From Lachnospiraceae bacterium (GTDB lineage: Bacteria > Bacillota > Clostridia > Lachnospirales > Lachnospiraceae), in NCBI GenBank assembly GCA_014799465.1, contig JAAVHZ010000014.1, positions 82,492 to 146,491 of the forward strand: a stretch of DNA of 64,000 bases, in the 5' to 3' direction. A program made the position numbers and the translations under genes. Below are positions 7,925-17,132 of the stretch, in pieces. The notes under the pieces are model-generated. The model did not search any database. It was not told the DNA's origin and saw only the letters and a program-made list of their open reading frames with translations. The number at the start of each line of letters is the position of its first letter. Within the stretch, counting starts at the first letter, position 1.

Positions 7925-9139
7925 TTACAATCTCTTAATCCTCTCTAAAGCTTCTCTTGTATTCTCGTGACTTCCAAATGCCGTAAGTCTGAAATATCCC
8001 TCGCCGCTTGGTCCAAATCCTGAACCTGGTGTACCAACAACATTTGCATTTTCAAGAAGATTGTCAAAGAATTCCCATGAAGTTTGATTTTCCGGTGTCT
8101 TAAGCCATATGTATGGTGCATTGATTCCGCCGGATACCACATATCCCGCTTTTTCTAATTCTTCTCTGATAAGTCTTGCATTCTCCATATAATAAGCTAC
8201 CATATCTTTTGTCTGCTTTTTTCCCTCTTCCGTATATATTGCAGCTCCTGCTTTTTGAATTATATATGGTGCACCATTAAACTTCGTTCCATGACGCCTT
8301 GCCCACAAACTGTTAAGTGACACATCTCCTGACTTAAGTTCTTTAGGTATTACTGTAAATCCCAGCCTTGTACCTGTAAATCCTGCATTCTTAGAGAAAC
8401 TCCTTATCTCTATGGCACATGCCTTTGCGCCTTCACACTCATATATACTATGAGGTACATCATCTTCTGAAATATATGCTTCGTACGCAGCATCATATAT
8501 AATAACTGCACCAACTTTTAATGCATAATCTACCCATTTCTGAAGTTCTTCTTTATTGATGGTTGAACCTGTAGGATTATTTGGAAAACAAAGATATATG
8601 ATATCCGGTGTCTCTTCCGGTATCTCCGGTGCAAAGCCTGTATCGGCGGTACATGGCATATATATAACATTGCTCCACTTCTGTTCACTTGTAATATACT
8701 CTCCTGTCCTTCCTGACATAGCATTAGTATCCACATATACAGGATATACAGGGTCGCATACTGCTATCTTATTATCTTCTGAAAAAATATCACCAATATT
8801 GCCTGAGTCACTCTTTGCACCATCACTTACAAATATTTCATCAATCGCAATGTCAACACCTCTTGCCTTATAATCATTATCTGCGATTGCCTGTCTTAAA
8901 AACTCATATCCCAAATCAGGTGCATAGCCTTTAAATGTAGCAGCATCTGCCATTTCATCAACCGCACTATGCAGTGTATCAACTACTACAGGGGCAAGTG
9001 GGAGAGTTACGTCTCCAATACCCAGGCTTATAATTGATTTATCAGGATTAGCCGCCTTATACTCACTTACCTTTTTACCAATAGTTGAAAATAAATAACT
9101 TCCCGGTAATTTTAAATAGTTGTCATTAATCTTGTACAT
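7925..9139 (-). CDS. dapL: LL-diaminopimelate aminotransferase
   Basis: 404-residue PLP-dependent class I/II aminotransferase closely matching DapL, which converts tetrahydrodipicolinate directly to LL-diaminopimelate for lysine and peptidoglycan synthesis. Visible hallmarks are the opening YKINDNYLKLPGSYLFSTI, SLGIGDVTLPL, FVSDGAKSDSGNI, FPNNPTGS and the PLP-lysine motif SFSKNAGFTGTRLGF. The likely start is ATG 9139, 8 nt after GGAGG; an upstream in-frame ATG at 9154 overlaps that ribosome site. Use of DapL rather than the succinylase/acetylase routes is common in Clostridia. It follows the ANTAR gene but with its own ribosome site. Confidence 0.93.
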   Translation of the reverse strand: MYKINDNYLKLPGSYLFSTIGKKVSEYKAANPDKSIISLGIGDVTLPLAPVVVDTLHSAVDEMADAATFKGYAPDLGYEFLRQAIADNDYKARGVDIAIDEIFVSDGAKSDSGNIGDIFSEDNKIAVCDPVYPVYVDTNAMSGRTGEYITSEQKWSNVIYMPCTADTGFAPEIPEETPDIIYLCFPNNPTGSTINKEELQKWVDYALKVGAVIIYDAAYEAYISEDDVPHSIYECEGAKACAIEIRSFSKNAGFTGTRLGFTVIPKELKSGDVSLNSLWARRHGTKFNGAPYIIQKAGAAIYTEEGKKQTKDMVAYYMENARLIREELEKAGYVVSGGINAPYIWLKTPENQTSWEFFDNLLENANVVGTPGSGFGPSGEGYFRLTAFGSHENTREALERIKRL

Positions 9140-9165
9140 TTTTTTATCCTCCATAAATTTATATT

Positions 9166-9711
9166 TTAATGCATAATGTCTAAAACCATCTGTGCTGTTT
9201 CTACCATATTTGTTCCACTGTCCATACTGTTTTTCTGAATATACCGGTGCGCTTCCTCTTCCGACATATTGTTTCTTTCCATCAGGACTTTTTTTGCCTT
9301 ATCAATAACAGCCTGCTCTTTCGGATTCCTTTTTTGCGGTCTGCCTTTTAATTTTTTACGTTTTCTGTTTATGGACTGCATAACCATTTCAATGGTATTA
9401 ATAAGGTCATATACCTTTAACGGCATTTCCACACTTAGTATATCCTTTTCTGTGCAATCATGCAACTTCATTCTTGATGCAATTAGCAGCATCTCAATAT
9501 TTGCCGGCAGACATTCATATAATTGTGAATATAACATATCATTAAACTTGTAACCACAAATTACAATTCCATATTCGATACCATCCACAACCGTCATTAC
9601 CTGTGCACCTGATGTACAGACAGCAGTAACTTCAAAGCCATTTCTCACAAGAAGATTCTTTATCGCCTTGCCATCTTCCGGCTTCGGAAATACTACTATT
9701 ATATTAATCAA
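9166..9711 (-). CDS. ANTAR-domain antitermination response regulator
   Basis: 181-residue protein with an N-terminal receiver-like fold (MINIIVVFPKPEDGKAIKNLLVRNG; the usual phospho-acceptor Asp region reads IVICGYK, so it is a non-canonical receiver) and a C-terminal ANTAR RNA-binding helix bundle (AVIDKAKKVLMERNNMSEEEAHRYIQ). ANTAR proteins bind paired hairpins in nascent RNA and suppress terminators, typically in nitrogen metabolism. The start is TTG 9711 with GGAGG 9 nt upstream; this ribosome site begins just after the glnA stop. glnA lies directly upstream in the same direction, so the two form an operon, and the glnA leader holds a terminator-like hairpin it might act on. Confidence 0.85.
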   Translation of the reverse strand: MINIIVVFPKPEDGKAIKNLLVRNGFEVTAVCTSGAQVMTVVDGIEYGIVICGYKFNDMLYSQLYECLPANIEMLLIASRMKLHDCTEKDILSVEMPLKVYDLINTIEMVMQSINRKRKKLKGRPQKRNPKEQAVIDKAKKVLMERNNMSEEEAHRYIQKNSMDSGTNMVETAQMVLDIMH

Positions 9712-9739
9712 ATAATTCCGCCTCCAGTCAGTCTCCGGT

Positions 9740-11068
9740 CTAATATTTGTGTAGGTATTCTTCTAATTCCCAGGCTGTAACCTGTGCCCTGTAATCATCC
9801 CATTCTTTTAACTTTGTCTCTATGATTTTATCAGAAACACGCATACCCAGTACATTTCGGATAAATGCATCCTTTTCAAATTCTTTTACAGCCTCATAAA
9901 GGTCTGCCGGAATACTCTCTATCCCTAACTGTTTCTTTTCTTCCGGCTTCATTTCAAATATATTTCTGTCCACACTCTTTGGCGGTTTGGTCTTATTCTT
10001 TATTCCATCAAGTCCTGCTGCCAGACATACTGCCATTATCAGATACGGATTAGCCGATGGGTCAGGGCTTCTTAATTCTATTCTCGTGCCATCTCCTCCT
10101 GCTGAAGGTATTCTTATCAGCGGACTCCTGCTTTTTGCAGACCACGCTATATATATCGGTGCTTCATATCCCGGCACAAGCCTTTTATATGAATTAATCA
10201 ACGGATTAGATATAAGAGTAATAGCTTTCATATGCTCCATAATTCCTGCTATAAAATAATATGCTTCCATGCTCAATCCAAACTCATCATCTTTATCCTC
10301 AAATATATTTTTACCGTTTTTTGAAATAGACATATTAATATGCATTCCCGAACCGCTCACACCACATTTAGGTTTCGGCATAAATGTAGCATACAAACCA
10401 TGCCTTTTAGCTATTGACTTAACTGCCAGCTTAAATGTCATAATATTATCGGCAGTTCTTAATGCATTATCATATCTGAAATCAATCTCATGTTGTGCAG
10501 GTGCTGCTTCATGGTGTGATGACTCTATTTCAAATCCCATATTTTCAAGATTCAAAACCATATCTCTTCTGCAGTTCTCTCCCAAATCCACCGGAGCCAA
10601 ATCAAAGTATCCCGCCTTTTCATGTGTTTTAGTAGTAGGATTGCCATAATCATCGGTATGAAACAGGAAAAACTCACATTCCGGTCCTACTTCCAAGTCA
10701 TATCCCATTTCCTCTGCTTCACTCAATACCTTTTTTAAGATATAACGCGGATCTCCCTCAAACGGTTTCCCACAAGACGTATACACATCGCACATAAGCC
10801 TTGCCACCTTTCCCTGCTGCGGCCTCCAGGGAAATATTTCAAATGTATCCAAATCCGGATACAGATACATATCTGATTCTTCTATTCTCACAAATCCCTC
10901 TATAAAAGAGCCATCAAACATGCACTTATTATCTAATGCCTTTTCTAACTGGCTTGATGTAATCGCAATATTTTTAAGTGTACCAAAAATATCCGTAAAC
11001 TGAAGCCTGATAAACTCCACATCCTCTTCTTCCACCATATCCAAAATCTGTTGCTTAGTGTACTTCAT
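9740..11068 (-). CDS. glnA: Glutamine synthetase type I
   Basis: 442-residue glutamine synthetase, making glutamine from glutamate, ammonia and ATP. Family motifs in order: beta-grasp [10 protein letters not shown], substrate site [29 protein letters not shown], and [25 protein letters not shown]. It lacks the adenylylation Tyr region of proteobacterial enzymes and is of the short Gram-positive (GSI-alpha) kind, normally feedback-inhibited by glutamine. The start is ATG 11068, 5 nt after GGAGG; ATG 11095 is in frame but upstream of that site. It has its own strong promoter and a leader hairpin, and is followed by an ANTAR regulator. Confidence 0.95.
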   Translation of the reverse strand: MKYTKQQILDMVEEEDVEFIRLQFTDIFGTLKNIAITSSQLEKALDNKCMFDGSFIEGFVRIEESDMYLYPDLDTFEIFPWRPQQGKVARLMCDVYTSCGKPFEGDPRYILKKVLSEAEEMGYDLEVGPECEFFLFHTDDYGNPTTKTHEKAGYFDLAPVDLGENCRRDMVLNLENMGFEIESSHHEAAPAQHEIDFRYDNALRTADNIMTFKLAVKSIAKRHGLYATFMPKPKCGVSGSGMHINMSISKNGKNIFEDKDDEFGLSMEAYYFIAGIMEHMKAITLISNPLINSYKRLVPGYEAPIYIAWSAKSRSPLIRIPSAGGDGTRIELRSPDPSANPYLIMAVCLAAGLDGIKNKTKPPKSVDRNIFEMKPEEKKQLGIESIPADLYEAVKEFEKDAFIRNVLGMRVSDKIIETKLKEWDDYRAQVTAWELEEYLHKY

Positions 11069-11109
11069 GTAAACCTCCATTCTATTTACCAACATTTTGT
11101 TTTCTATCC

Positions 11110-11140
11110 AAAAAAGGGCGTACTCCTCCCGGAAAACGCC
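11110..11140 (-). terminator. Leader hairpin/terminator of glnA
   Basis: Minus strand: stem GGCGT...ACGCC with an inner TCC-GGGA-GGA tip (11117-11140) followed by C and six T (11110-11115). It begins within about 10 nt of the predicted transcript start and ends about 40 nt before the glnA start codon, so it would terminate glnA transcription unless bypassed. Confidence 0.55.
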
Positions 11141-11153
11141 TTTGTCTTTTTAG

Positions 11154-11182
11154 AGGATAACAATTCTTACATTTTTTGTCAA
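11154..11182 (-). promoter_or_regulatory. glnA promoter
   Basis: Perfect -35 TTGACA (11177-11182), 17-nt spacer, -10 TATCCT (11154-11159) extended by TGT just upstream. Predicted transcription starts near 11147. Confidence 0.75.
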
Positions 11183-11261
11183 CCCGATATTTACATTATT
11201 TTTTTTAAATATGTTCTTGTATTTATTTTGTCCTCATTGTAAAATGGTTACAGTTTCGATT

Positions 11262-11278
11262 TGCACAAATATCGTGCA
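11262..11278. repeat. Short inverted repeat upstream of L,D-transpeptidase
   Basis: TGCAC (11262-11266) and GTGCA (11274-11278) separated by 7 nt, 58 nt before the plus-strand start at 11336. It could be an operator or a leader hairpin; I saw no clear -35/-10 set beside it. Confidence 0.3.
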
Positions 11279-11335
11279 TATCTTAACTGTGTATCGTCAG
11301 GAAAATGTAATTATAGAAAGGAACATATTATTGTA

Positions 11336-12646
11336 ATGAAGAAATCACGAAAAAACAAAAGACGTCTGCTTCCCATATTCGTTATAGCCGGAATAGTTGT
11401 TGCATGTGCTATAACTGCGATTTGTTATGGTATGATGTCCTCAGATAAAAAAGTTGATAAAGACTATGAAACAGAAACCATAAACATTGTACAAAACAAT
11501 AACCCATCTGAAAATGAAAGTGATGATTATGATAATCATAATGACTATGACTATTCATTAAGTAACAGCAGCAGTCCTTATATGGTTAAAGTAAATCGTG
11601 CTGCTAACTGTGTAACAGTGTATGCAAAAGATGAGGACGGACATTATACTGTACCGGTAAAAGCGATATTATGCTCTACAGGCAAAAAGACAGGTGACAC
11701 ACCTCTTGGAACATTTACTACATCTGATAAGTATGACTGGAGACTTATGGTTGATGGAACATATTCTCAGTATGCTTATAGGATAGAGGGTGAAATAATG
11801 TTTCATTCCGTTCCGTGTTTTGATGATAAAAAAGACGAATTGGAATATAAGGAATATAACAAACTTGGTACTCCGGCATCACTTGGATGCATACGAATGA
11901 CTGTACGTGATGCCAAATGGCTTTATGATAATTGCCCTAAAGGAACTACTGTTGTAATCTATGATGATGCAGATAACCCGGGACCTCTCGGAAAGCCTGA
12001 ATCAATCAAGATTCCGGAAAACAGCAAATATTCAGGATGGGATCCTACCGACCCTGATCCTAAAAATCCTTGGCTGTCATGTTATCCTGTAATATCAAAT
12101 GCTATAGATTTAACAATAAAAGCCGGTTCATCCACTGATCTTTTAAAACATATAACTGCTGTAGATACATGTGGAAATGACATTTCCAAAAATGTCGGCA
12201 TAACAGGTAACTATGACTTAAACAAGCCCGGCATATATACAGTAACCTACACTGTAACAGATATACTTGGTAAAACCACATCTGTATCTGCCTGCATAAC
12301 TGTTACGGATATGGATATAGAAACTACACCAATAGAACCTGCTACTCCTGTGCGTGAAACTACAAGCAGCAGAAAAAATACCGATTATGATAACTACAGG
12401 TATACAACAACTGCTCCGGAAACTACTACTACACCACAAGAGACTACCGTACCAACATATGACCCAACAGAACCACCTACTGAAGCACCGACTACTACAG
12501 AGCCACCTACTACCACCAAACAACAGACCACCACTCCGAAACCAACACAAACAGAGCCACCTACTACCACACAGAAACAGACAAAAGAGCCATCTCCTGA
12601 TGATAGTACGAAAAAAACACGCAATCCGGATGGTAATACTGAATAG
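11336..12646 (+). CDS. L,D-transpeptidase with Thr/Pro-rich tail
   Basis: 436-residue cell-wall enzyme. A basic N-terminus and membrane helix (residues 11-31) anchor it outside the cell. A YkuD L,D-transpeptidase domain follows (about 80-225) with H157 in MFHSVP and the catalytic SLGCIRM motif (C185, R187), forming 3-3 peptidoglycan cross-links or attaching peptides to meso-diaminopimelate. After it come an Ig-like domain (about 265-340; GIYTVTYTVTD) and a long Thr/Pro/Glu tail rich in TTT and EPPT, probably a wall-spanning spacer. It starts at ATG 11336 (MKKSRKNKRR). It is one of only two plus-strand genes here and is divergent from glnA. Confidence 0.85.
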   Translation: MKKSRKNKRRLLPIFVIAGIVVACAITAICYGMMSSDKKVDKDYETETINIVQNNNPSENESDDYDNHNDYDYSLSNSSSPYMVKVNRAANCVTVYAKDEDGHYTVPVKAILCSTGKKTGDTPLGTFTTSDKYDWRLMVDGTYSQYAYRIEGEIMFHSVPCFDDKKDELEYKEYNKLGTPASLGCIRMTVRDAKWLYDNCPKGTTVVIYDDADNPGPLGKPESIKIPENSKYSGWDPTDPDPKNPWLSCYPVISNAIDLTIKAGSSTDLLKHITAVDTCGNDISKNVGITGNYDLNKPGIYTVTYTVTDILGKTTSVSACITVTDMDIETTPIEPATPVRETTSSRKNTDYDNYRYTTTAPETTTTPQETTVPTYDPTEPPTEAPTTTEPPTTTKQQTTTPKPTQTEPPTTTQKQTKEPSPDDSTKKTRNPDGNTE

Positions 12647-12656
12647 AAAATTATTT

Positions 12657-12698
12657 CAGGCTGCTACATTAATTTAAAATGTGGCAGCCTGCTTTAAT
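12657..12698. terminator. Bidirectional terminator
   Basis: 13-bp stem (12657-12669 with 12679-12691, one G-U pair) with a 9-nt loop. AT-rich tails on both sides serve the convergent L,D-transpeptidase and polysaccharide deacetylase genes. Confidence 0.75.
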
Positions 12699-13448
12699 TT
12701 ACTTTAGTTGTCTTCCTTCGTGATTAATATTATATGTATCTTTATATATAAGCTGTGATATTGGTACAAGCTCGTATCCTTTTTCCTTCAGCCCTGTAAT
12801 CAGTGAATCAAGGGCTTCAGCAGTGAATTTCGCACCATTATGGCAAAGTATTATTGAACCATTTCCAAGATGCTTATGATTTAATACGGTATTTTTAATA
12901 TTTTCTACACCATAATCTTTCCAATCCAGACTGTCAACATCCCATTGTATTGGAAAATATCCGTTTTCTCTGGCAATGGTGACTACCTGATTGTTATAAT
13001 CTCCATAAGGAGGTCTGAAAAGACACATTTCCACGCCTGTCAGTTCCTTTACCTTCTCATGTACTTTCATTAATTCGTCTTTGCACTCAGATTCGGAAAT
13101 CTGCGTCATATGCTTGTGGTTTTCACTGTGATTGCCAAGGTCATGCCCATCGGCTGCTATGGCTTTTACGTCATCGGGATAAGCGGATACCCAGCCCCCT
13201 GTCATAAAAAATGTTACCTTTACATTATGCTTTTTTAGTATTTCTAATATTTTTCTAGTGTCTTCGTTTCCCCATGCTGCATCAAAACTAAGAGCAACCA
13301 CTTTAGAATCCGTCTCTACACAATAAATAGGCAGAAGCCGGTCCGAAGTCTGACTTGATACAAATGTGGAAGATGGAATGTAAAGACTCATGCAAAACAG
13401 AATCGCCAATGCAGATAACCAAAGAATACACTGTTTGTTAAAACGCAT
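12699..13448 (-). CDS. Polysaccharide deacetylase (PdaB-like)
   Basis: 249-residue CE4 deacetylase with an N-terminal membrane/signal segment (residues 8-24). Motif 1 is SFDAAWG (D56 as base; the second Asp of the usual TFDDG is replaced, as in the PdaB branch), motif 2 is GNHSENHKHM with the metal histidines H107 and H111, and RPPYGDYNN follows. CE4 enzymes remove N-acetyl groups from peptidoglycan or chitin-like glycans; PdaB relatives act on spore cortex. Start ATG 13448 has AGAGGTG just upstream; a longer frame to 13571 lacks a ribosome site. It converges on the L,D-transpeptidase, so both modify the wall. Confidence 0.85.
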   Translation of the reverse strand: MRFNKQCILWLSALAILFCMSLYIPSSTFVSSQTSDRLLPIYCVETDSKVVALSFDAAWGNEDTRKILEILKKHNVKVTFFMTGGWVSAYPDDVKAIAADGHDLGNHSENHKHMTQISESECKDELMKVHEKVKELTGVEMCLFRPPYGDYNNQVVTIARENGYFPIQWDVDSLDWKDYGVENIKNTVLNHKHLGNGSIILCHNGAKFTAEALDSLITGLKEKGYELVPISQLIYKDTYNINHEGRQLK

Positions 13449-13619
13449 AAAACACCTCTTGCTAAAGCTTATAATAAATATATTCAGATTATCTTCAAAT
13501 ATGTATAAATTATTACATATTGCATATCTGAAGGTAAATGGTATAATTACTTTGTTGTTATGGAAAACCAATTATAAGAATACGAATCTAAAGACAAACG
13601 AAATGGAGAGGAGCAAAAG

Positions 13620-14153
13620 ATGAAAAAATGTCCTAATTGCGAAGAACTGCTTGGCGATAACGCGGAGAAGTGTTTTAAATGCAGGTATGATTTTAATTTA
13701 AAAAGAGTTATAACACAAGATGAACTAAAACAACAACGTGAAAAGGAACAGGAACTTATTAATAAGAAAATTGAGGAAGAGCAAAAACGCAATCAAAAAA
13801 ATGCTGAAATTTTGGAGTTTAAAAAGAATTTCAAGGTAACAACAGGATATAACTTTGAAGGATATGACATTATTGATTATAAAGATATAATCAGCAGGGA
13901 AATAGTTATTGGAACAGGTTTTTTTAGTGAACTAGATGCAGGAATCAGTGATTTATTAGGTATGCGTGCATCAGGATATGAGGGAAAAATTGCCGAGGCA
14001 AAATCAATGGCTTTAAACCTCCTTAAAAATGAAGCAGCCAATTTAAATGCAAATGCCATTATAGGAATTGACTATGATATTACGACAATTGGAAATAATA
14101 TGATAATTGTTTCTGCAAATGGAACAGCCGTTGAAATAAAGAAAAAAGATTGA
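13620..14153 (+). CDS. Zinc-ribbon plus YbjQ (UPF0145) protein
   Basis: 177-residue protein with an N-terminal zinc ribbon (CPNCEELLGDNAEKCFKC, residues 4-21), a charged coiled stretch (about 30-65) and a C-terminal YbjQ/UPF0145 domain (TTGYNFEGYDIIDYKDIISRE..., ANAIIGIDYDI). YbjQ domains form pentameric rings and are labelled heavy-metal-binding in databases, but the role is unproven. AGGAG lies 6 nt before the ATG. It is divergent from the deacetylase gene, so the 170-nt gap between them must hold both promoters. Confidence 0.8.
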   Translation: MKKCPNCEELLGDNAEKCFKCRYDFNLKRVITQDELKQQREKEQELINKKIEEEQKRNQKNAEILEFKKNFKVTTGYNFEGYDIIDYKDIISREIVIGTGFFSELDAGISDLLGMRASGYEGKIAEAKSMALNLLKNEAANLNANAIIGIDYDITTIGNNMIIVSANGTAVEIKKKD

Positions 14154-14250
14154 TTTGAATCAGCAGGACAATTTCTATATTGCAAACTAAATTTCCACAT
14201 GCTATAATTTAAACAAACAGACAGATAAAATAATATAAGGTACAAAAGAT

Positions 14251-14283
14251 AAAAACCCTCGGATTATTGCATCCGGGGTTTTA
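14251..14283. terminator. Bidirectional terminator
   Basis: AAAACCC-T-CGGAT pairs with ATCCG-GGGTTTT (single bulged T, 6-nt loop), with A- and T-tracts forming the outer part of the stem. It serves the YbjQ gene (plus) and the convergent 137-residue gene (minus). Confidence 0.75.
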
Positions 14284-14300
14284 AACTGTATACAAATAAT

Positions 14301-14714
14301 TTAATCTTTATTATACAATTCATCTATCTGCCTGTATATCAAATCTCCCATCTGAACACCGATTAGTGCCAGCTCTACAGCAAGTCTTCCGATATTAGTC
14401 TCATCAGCCATATGATCCATGCTCATAACAACATCTGTATCTTCTATGGTAAGCTTAACCCATCTGTAAATCTTATTGAGCTCATTAACTTTAAGAATAA
14501 GCCTCTCTGTAACACGTTCCACATGATAGATGTTATAAAACTTAATAGACATAGACTTGTTATCCTCTGCCACTACAAATAAAATCTTAAGGGTGACAGG
14601 TGCTTCCTTCATCTTCTGCATAATTATTATAGCTTCCTCATTATCACCTGCAACTGCATATTTAATACCCTGTTGGCTGAACGTCAATCCTAATGCATTT
14701 ATTAATGAATTCAT
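14301..14714 (-). CDS. YbjN-like protein
   Basis: 137-residue cytoplasmic protein. The pattern FYNIYHVERVTERLILKVNELNKIYRWVKLTIEDTDVVMSMD followed by a long helix resembles the YbjN (sensory transduction regulator) fold, which is related to type III chaperones. No catalytic residues are visible. GGAGG lies 6 nt before the ATG. It is the last gene of the hydF-TM1266-hydG-rnhA run and 80 nt after rnhA. The family call is tentative and the function unknown. Confidence 0.45.
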   Translation of the reverse strand: MNSLINALGLTFSQQGIKYAVAGDNEEAIIIMQKMKEAPVTLKILFVVAEDNKSMSIKFYNIYHVERVTERLILKVNELNKIYRWVKLTIEDTDVVMSMDHMADETNIGRLAVELALIGVQMGDLIYRQIDELYNKD

Positions 14715-14794
14715 CTTCTTCCTCCATGTTAATATTTAATACATTTATTCTAACATCTATCACATCATTAGTCAAATGCACATGGTTTTCTGCA

Positions 14795-15415
14795 TCAATT
14801 AAAAATTGCCTTCTTTGCCAGTTCATCTGCCTTATCATTATATAAATCACCGGAATGTCCCTTAACTTTTTTAAAATCTATCTTTATGCTGTCTTTGATA
14901 CTGTCAAAATATGCTTTATATGCCTGTGTTCCTTCTTTATTGGTCTTCCATACTCCGGTACACCATTTGGCTATTCCTTCATAATCATGATATATAACCA
15001 GCGTTTTGCAGCCATGCTCTATGGCATACCGCATGGCACACTCTGCTCCCTTTATCTCTCCTGCCACATTCCTCATTTCTGCAAGTTCCTTGTCTTCTAC
15101 CTTTTGCGAAAAATGTATTTCCTCTCCATCGTGGAACATAACTACTCCATATGAAAATTCTTTTGTAGCATTATTATAACTTCCATCTACATACGCTATG
15201 GCATTATATTCATCTGAAACAGGGACACCGTCTTTAATATCTACAGATATATTTTGACTGCTGCCGCCATCCACAAAAGCTGCTGCCTCTTCAAGTGAAG
15301 CAAAGCTTTTATATTCCGCACCCGAAAATCCATCCACCTGTGACTTACAGTCATTCCATGTCATATATATTCCGGGAACTTTTCCTTTTCTTACTGCATA
15401 ATACTTTTTTGCCAC
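14795..15415 (-). CDS. rnhA: Ribonuclease HI with N-terminal hybrid-binding domain
   Basis: 206-residue RNase H. Residues 1-45 form a viroplasmin-type RNA/DNA hybrid-binding domain (KKYYAVRKGKVPGIYMTW...GAEYKSFASLEEAAAF). Residues 70-206 form the RNase HI catalytic domain with the acidic set in AYVDGSY, EIKGAECAM, VIYHDYEG and GHSGDLYNDKADELA. It removes RNA from RNA-DNA hybrids such as R-loops and primers. The start is GTG 15415, with GGGAGG 5 nt upstream. It lies 12 nt after hydG, likely co-transcribed, though functionally unrelated. Confidence 0.92.
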   Translation of the reverse strand: MAKKYYAVRKGKVPGIYMTWNDCKSQVDGFSGAEYKSFASLEEAAAFVDGGSSQNISVDIKDGVPVSDEYNAIAYVDGSYNNATKEFSYGVVMFHDGEEIHFSQKVEDKELAEMRNVAGEIKGAECAMRYAIEHGCKTLVIYHDYEGIAKWCTGVWKTNKEGTQAYKAYFDSIKDSIKIDFKKVKGHSGDLYNDKADELAKKAIFN

Positions 15416-15427
15416 ATCTGCCTCCCG

Positions 15428-16846
15428 CTAAAATCTGAAATCTCTTTGTCCATCATGTATATTATTAATGTATTCTGCTGCCTTTTCCCTGACTTTCTCA
15501 TTAGGAATGGTTTTAAGCTCTTCTTCTATAAGCTTTTCACCTATAGCCTTAGTATCAGGAGATGCATAATCCTCCAGATACTCTTTTAATGTCATAAGTG
15601 CATTTGGATGACAGCAGTTTACTATCTGCCTGCTCTTTAAAAGCTCCATAAATCTGTCTCCGGTACGTCCGGCACGATAGCACGCAGTACAAAAACTTGG
15701 TACATAACCTAAATCCATAAGCCAGTGTACCACTTCGTCAAGAGTTCTGGTATCACTTACATCAAACTGTGCGGAATTTTCTTCCTCAGGTTCTTCTTCT
15801 GCATATCCGCCTACACTGGTTCTTGAGCCTCCGCTTATCTGTGATATACCCAGATGCAGTACTCTCTCCCTACATTTCTGACTCTCTCTCGTCGATACAA
15901 TCATTCCTGTATATGGTACTGCAATTCTTATGCAGGCAACAATCTTTGCAAATGTATCATCACTTATGCCATTATCAAATACATCCGGATCAATATCATC
16001 TGCCCTTCTTACACGAGGTACACTTATGGTATGAGGTCCTACTCCCTTATATGCCTCAAGATGTTCTGCATGCATTATGATTCCCGTAAAATCATATCTG
16101 TAATTATTAAGCCCGAATAATACCCCAAGACCTACATCATCTATTCCGCCATCCATTGCCCTGTCCATTGCTTCAGTATGGTATGCATAATCATGTTTTG
16201 GTCCTGTCGGATGCAATTTCTCATAAGATTCTTTGTTATATGTTTCCTGAAACAATATATATGTTCCTATACCGGCCTCTTTAAGCTTTGCATAATTCTC
16301 TACTGTAGTTGCCGCAATATTTACATTAACACGTCTGATGGCTCCGTTTTTATGCTTAATTCCATATATAGTTTTAATACATTCCAGAATATATTCTATA
16401 GGATTATTTACCGGGTCTTCTCCTGCCTCCAGTGCAAGACGTTTATGACCCATATCCTGTAATGCAGTTACTTCCTTTACAATCTCTTCCTGTGTCAGTT
16501 TTTTACGTGCTATATGCTTATTTTTAGCATGATACGGACAATATTCACATCCATTAACACAATAGTTAGAAAGATATAAAGGAGCAAACATAACTATTCT
16601 GTTGCCATAAAATTCCTTTTTAATATCTTCCGCAAGCTTAAATATTTCCTGATTCTTATCCTCAAGTTCACAATCTAAAAGCACTATTGCTTCCTTATGG
16701 GATAAGCCTTTCATCTCCCTTGCTTTATTTAAGATTTCATCTATAACTTGTCTGTTATTCTTGTTATTCTCTGCATATTGAAGGCATTCTTTAATTTCCT
16801 CATCACTTATGAATTCTTCTGCTTTTGGTGACATTACATTATACAT
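15428..16846 (-). CDS. hydG: [FeFe]-hydrogenase H-cluster maturase HydG
   Basis: 472-residue radical SAM tyrosine lyase that makes the CO and CN ligands of the hydrogenase H-cluster. The CxxxCxxC SAM cluster motif is CVNGCEYC (about residues 96-103). The region NVNIAATTVENY...ILFQETYNKESYEKLHP is the tyrosine-binding part of the barrel. The C-terminal auxiliary cluster residues are in CTACYRAG and NCCHPNALMTL. ATG 16846 has GGAGAG 7 nt upstream; the TTG at 16861 precedes that ribosome site. It follows the TM1266-type regulator and hydF. hydE and the hydrogenase itself are not in this window. Confidence 0.95.
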   Translation of the reverse strand: MYNVMSPKAEEFISDEEIKECLQYAENNKNNRQVIDEILNKAREMKGLSHKEAIVLLDCELEDKNQEIFKLAEDIKKEFYGNRIVMFAPLYLSNYCVNGCEYCPYHAKNKHIARKKLTQEEIVKEVTALQDMGHKRLALEAGEDPVNNPIEYILECIKTIYGIKHKNGAIRRVNVNIAATTVENYAKLKEAGIGTYILFQETYNKESYEKLHPTGPKHDYAYHTEAMDRAMDGGIDDVGLGVLFGLNNYRYDFTGIIMHAEHLEAYKGVGPHTISVPRVRRADDIDPDVFDNGISDDTFAKIVACIRIAVPYTGMIVSTRESQKCRERVLHLGISQISGGSRTSVGGYAEEEPEEENSAQFDVSDTRTLDEVVHWLMDLGYVPSFCTACYRAGRTGDRFMELLKSRQIVNCCHPNALMTLKEYLEDYASPDTKAIGEKLIEEELKTIPNEKVREKAAEYINNIHDGQRDFRF

Positions 16847-16874
16847 CTTATTTCTCTCCAATCTTTGTTCTATA

Positions 16875-17126
16875 TTATTCGGGTGTCTTTGAGTATGCCA
16901 CCTTTGAGGTGACGCCTGCTATCTTTCCAAGCTTTCCCGAAAGATTATTAATCACGTCAGTAGGGGCATCTATCGCTACACTTATCAATGATACATTTCT
17001 CTTAGGGTATGGTACTCCCATTCTTCCAATTATATACATACTGAACGTGTGAAGCAGTTCATTCAATGCTCCCACACTTTCCTCATTCTCAACCACTATG
17101 GCAACAACTGCCAGTCTTGTATCCAT
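16875..17126 (-). CDS. TM1266-family iron-only hydrogenase system regulator
   Basis: 83-residue ACT-like/NikR-C-like small protein. It starts RLAVVAIVVENEESVGALNELLHTF and contains IIGRMGVPYPKRNVSLISVAIDAPTDVINNLSGKLG, the typical pattern of the TM1266 family found beside hydEFG. The family is called a putative regulator, but a direct function has not been shown to my knowledge. It has no DNA-binding domain of its own. Its ribosome site overlaps the end of hydF, and hydG starts 28 nt later, so it is in the middle of a tight operon. Confidence 0.88.
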   Translation of the reverse strand: MDTRLAVVAIVVENEESVGALNELLHTFSMYIIGRMGVPYPKRNVSLISVAIDAPTDVINNLSGKLGKIAGVTSKVAYSKTPE

Positions 17127-17132
17127 CCGTTA

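Noticed and set aside
12218..12624. Antisense open frames over the L,D-transpeptidase tail
   Set aside because: Low-complexity Thr/Pro codons keep the opposite strand open; no start signals.
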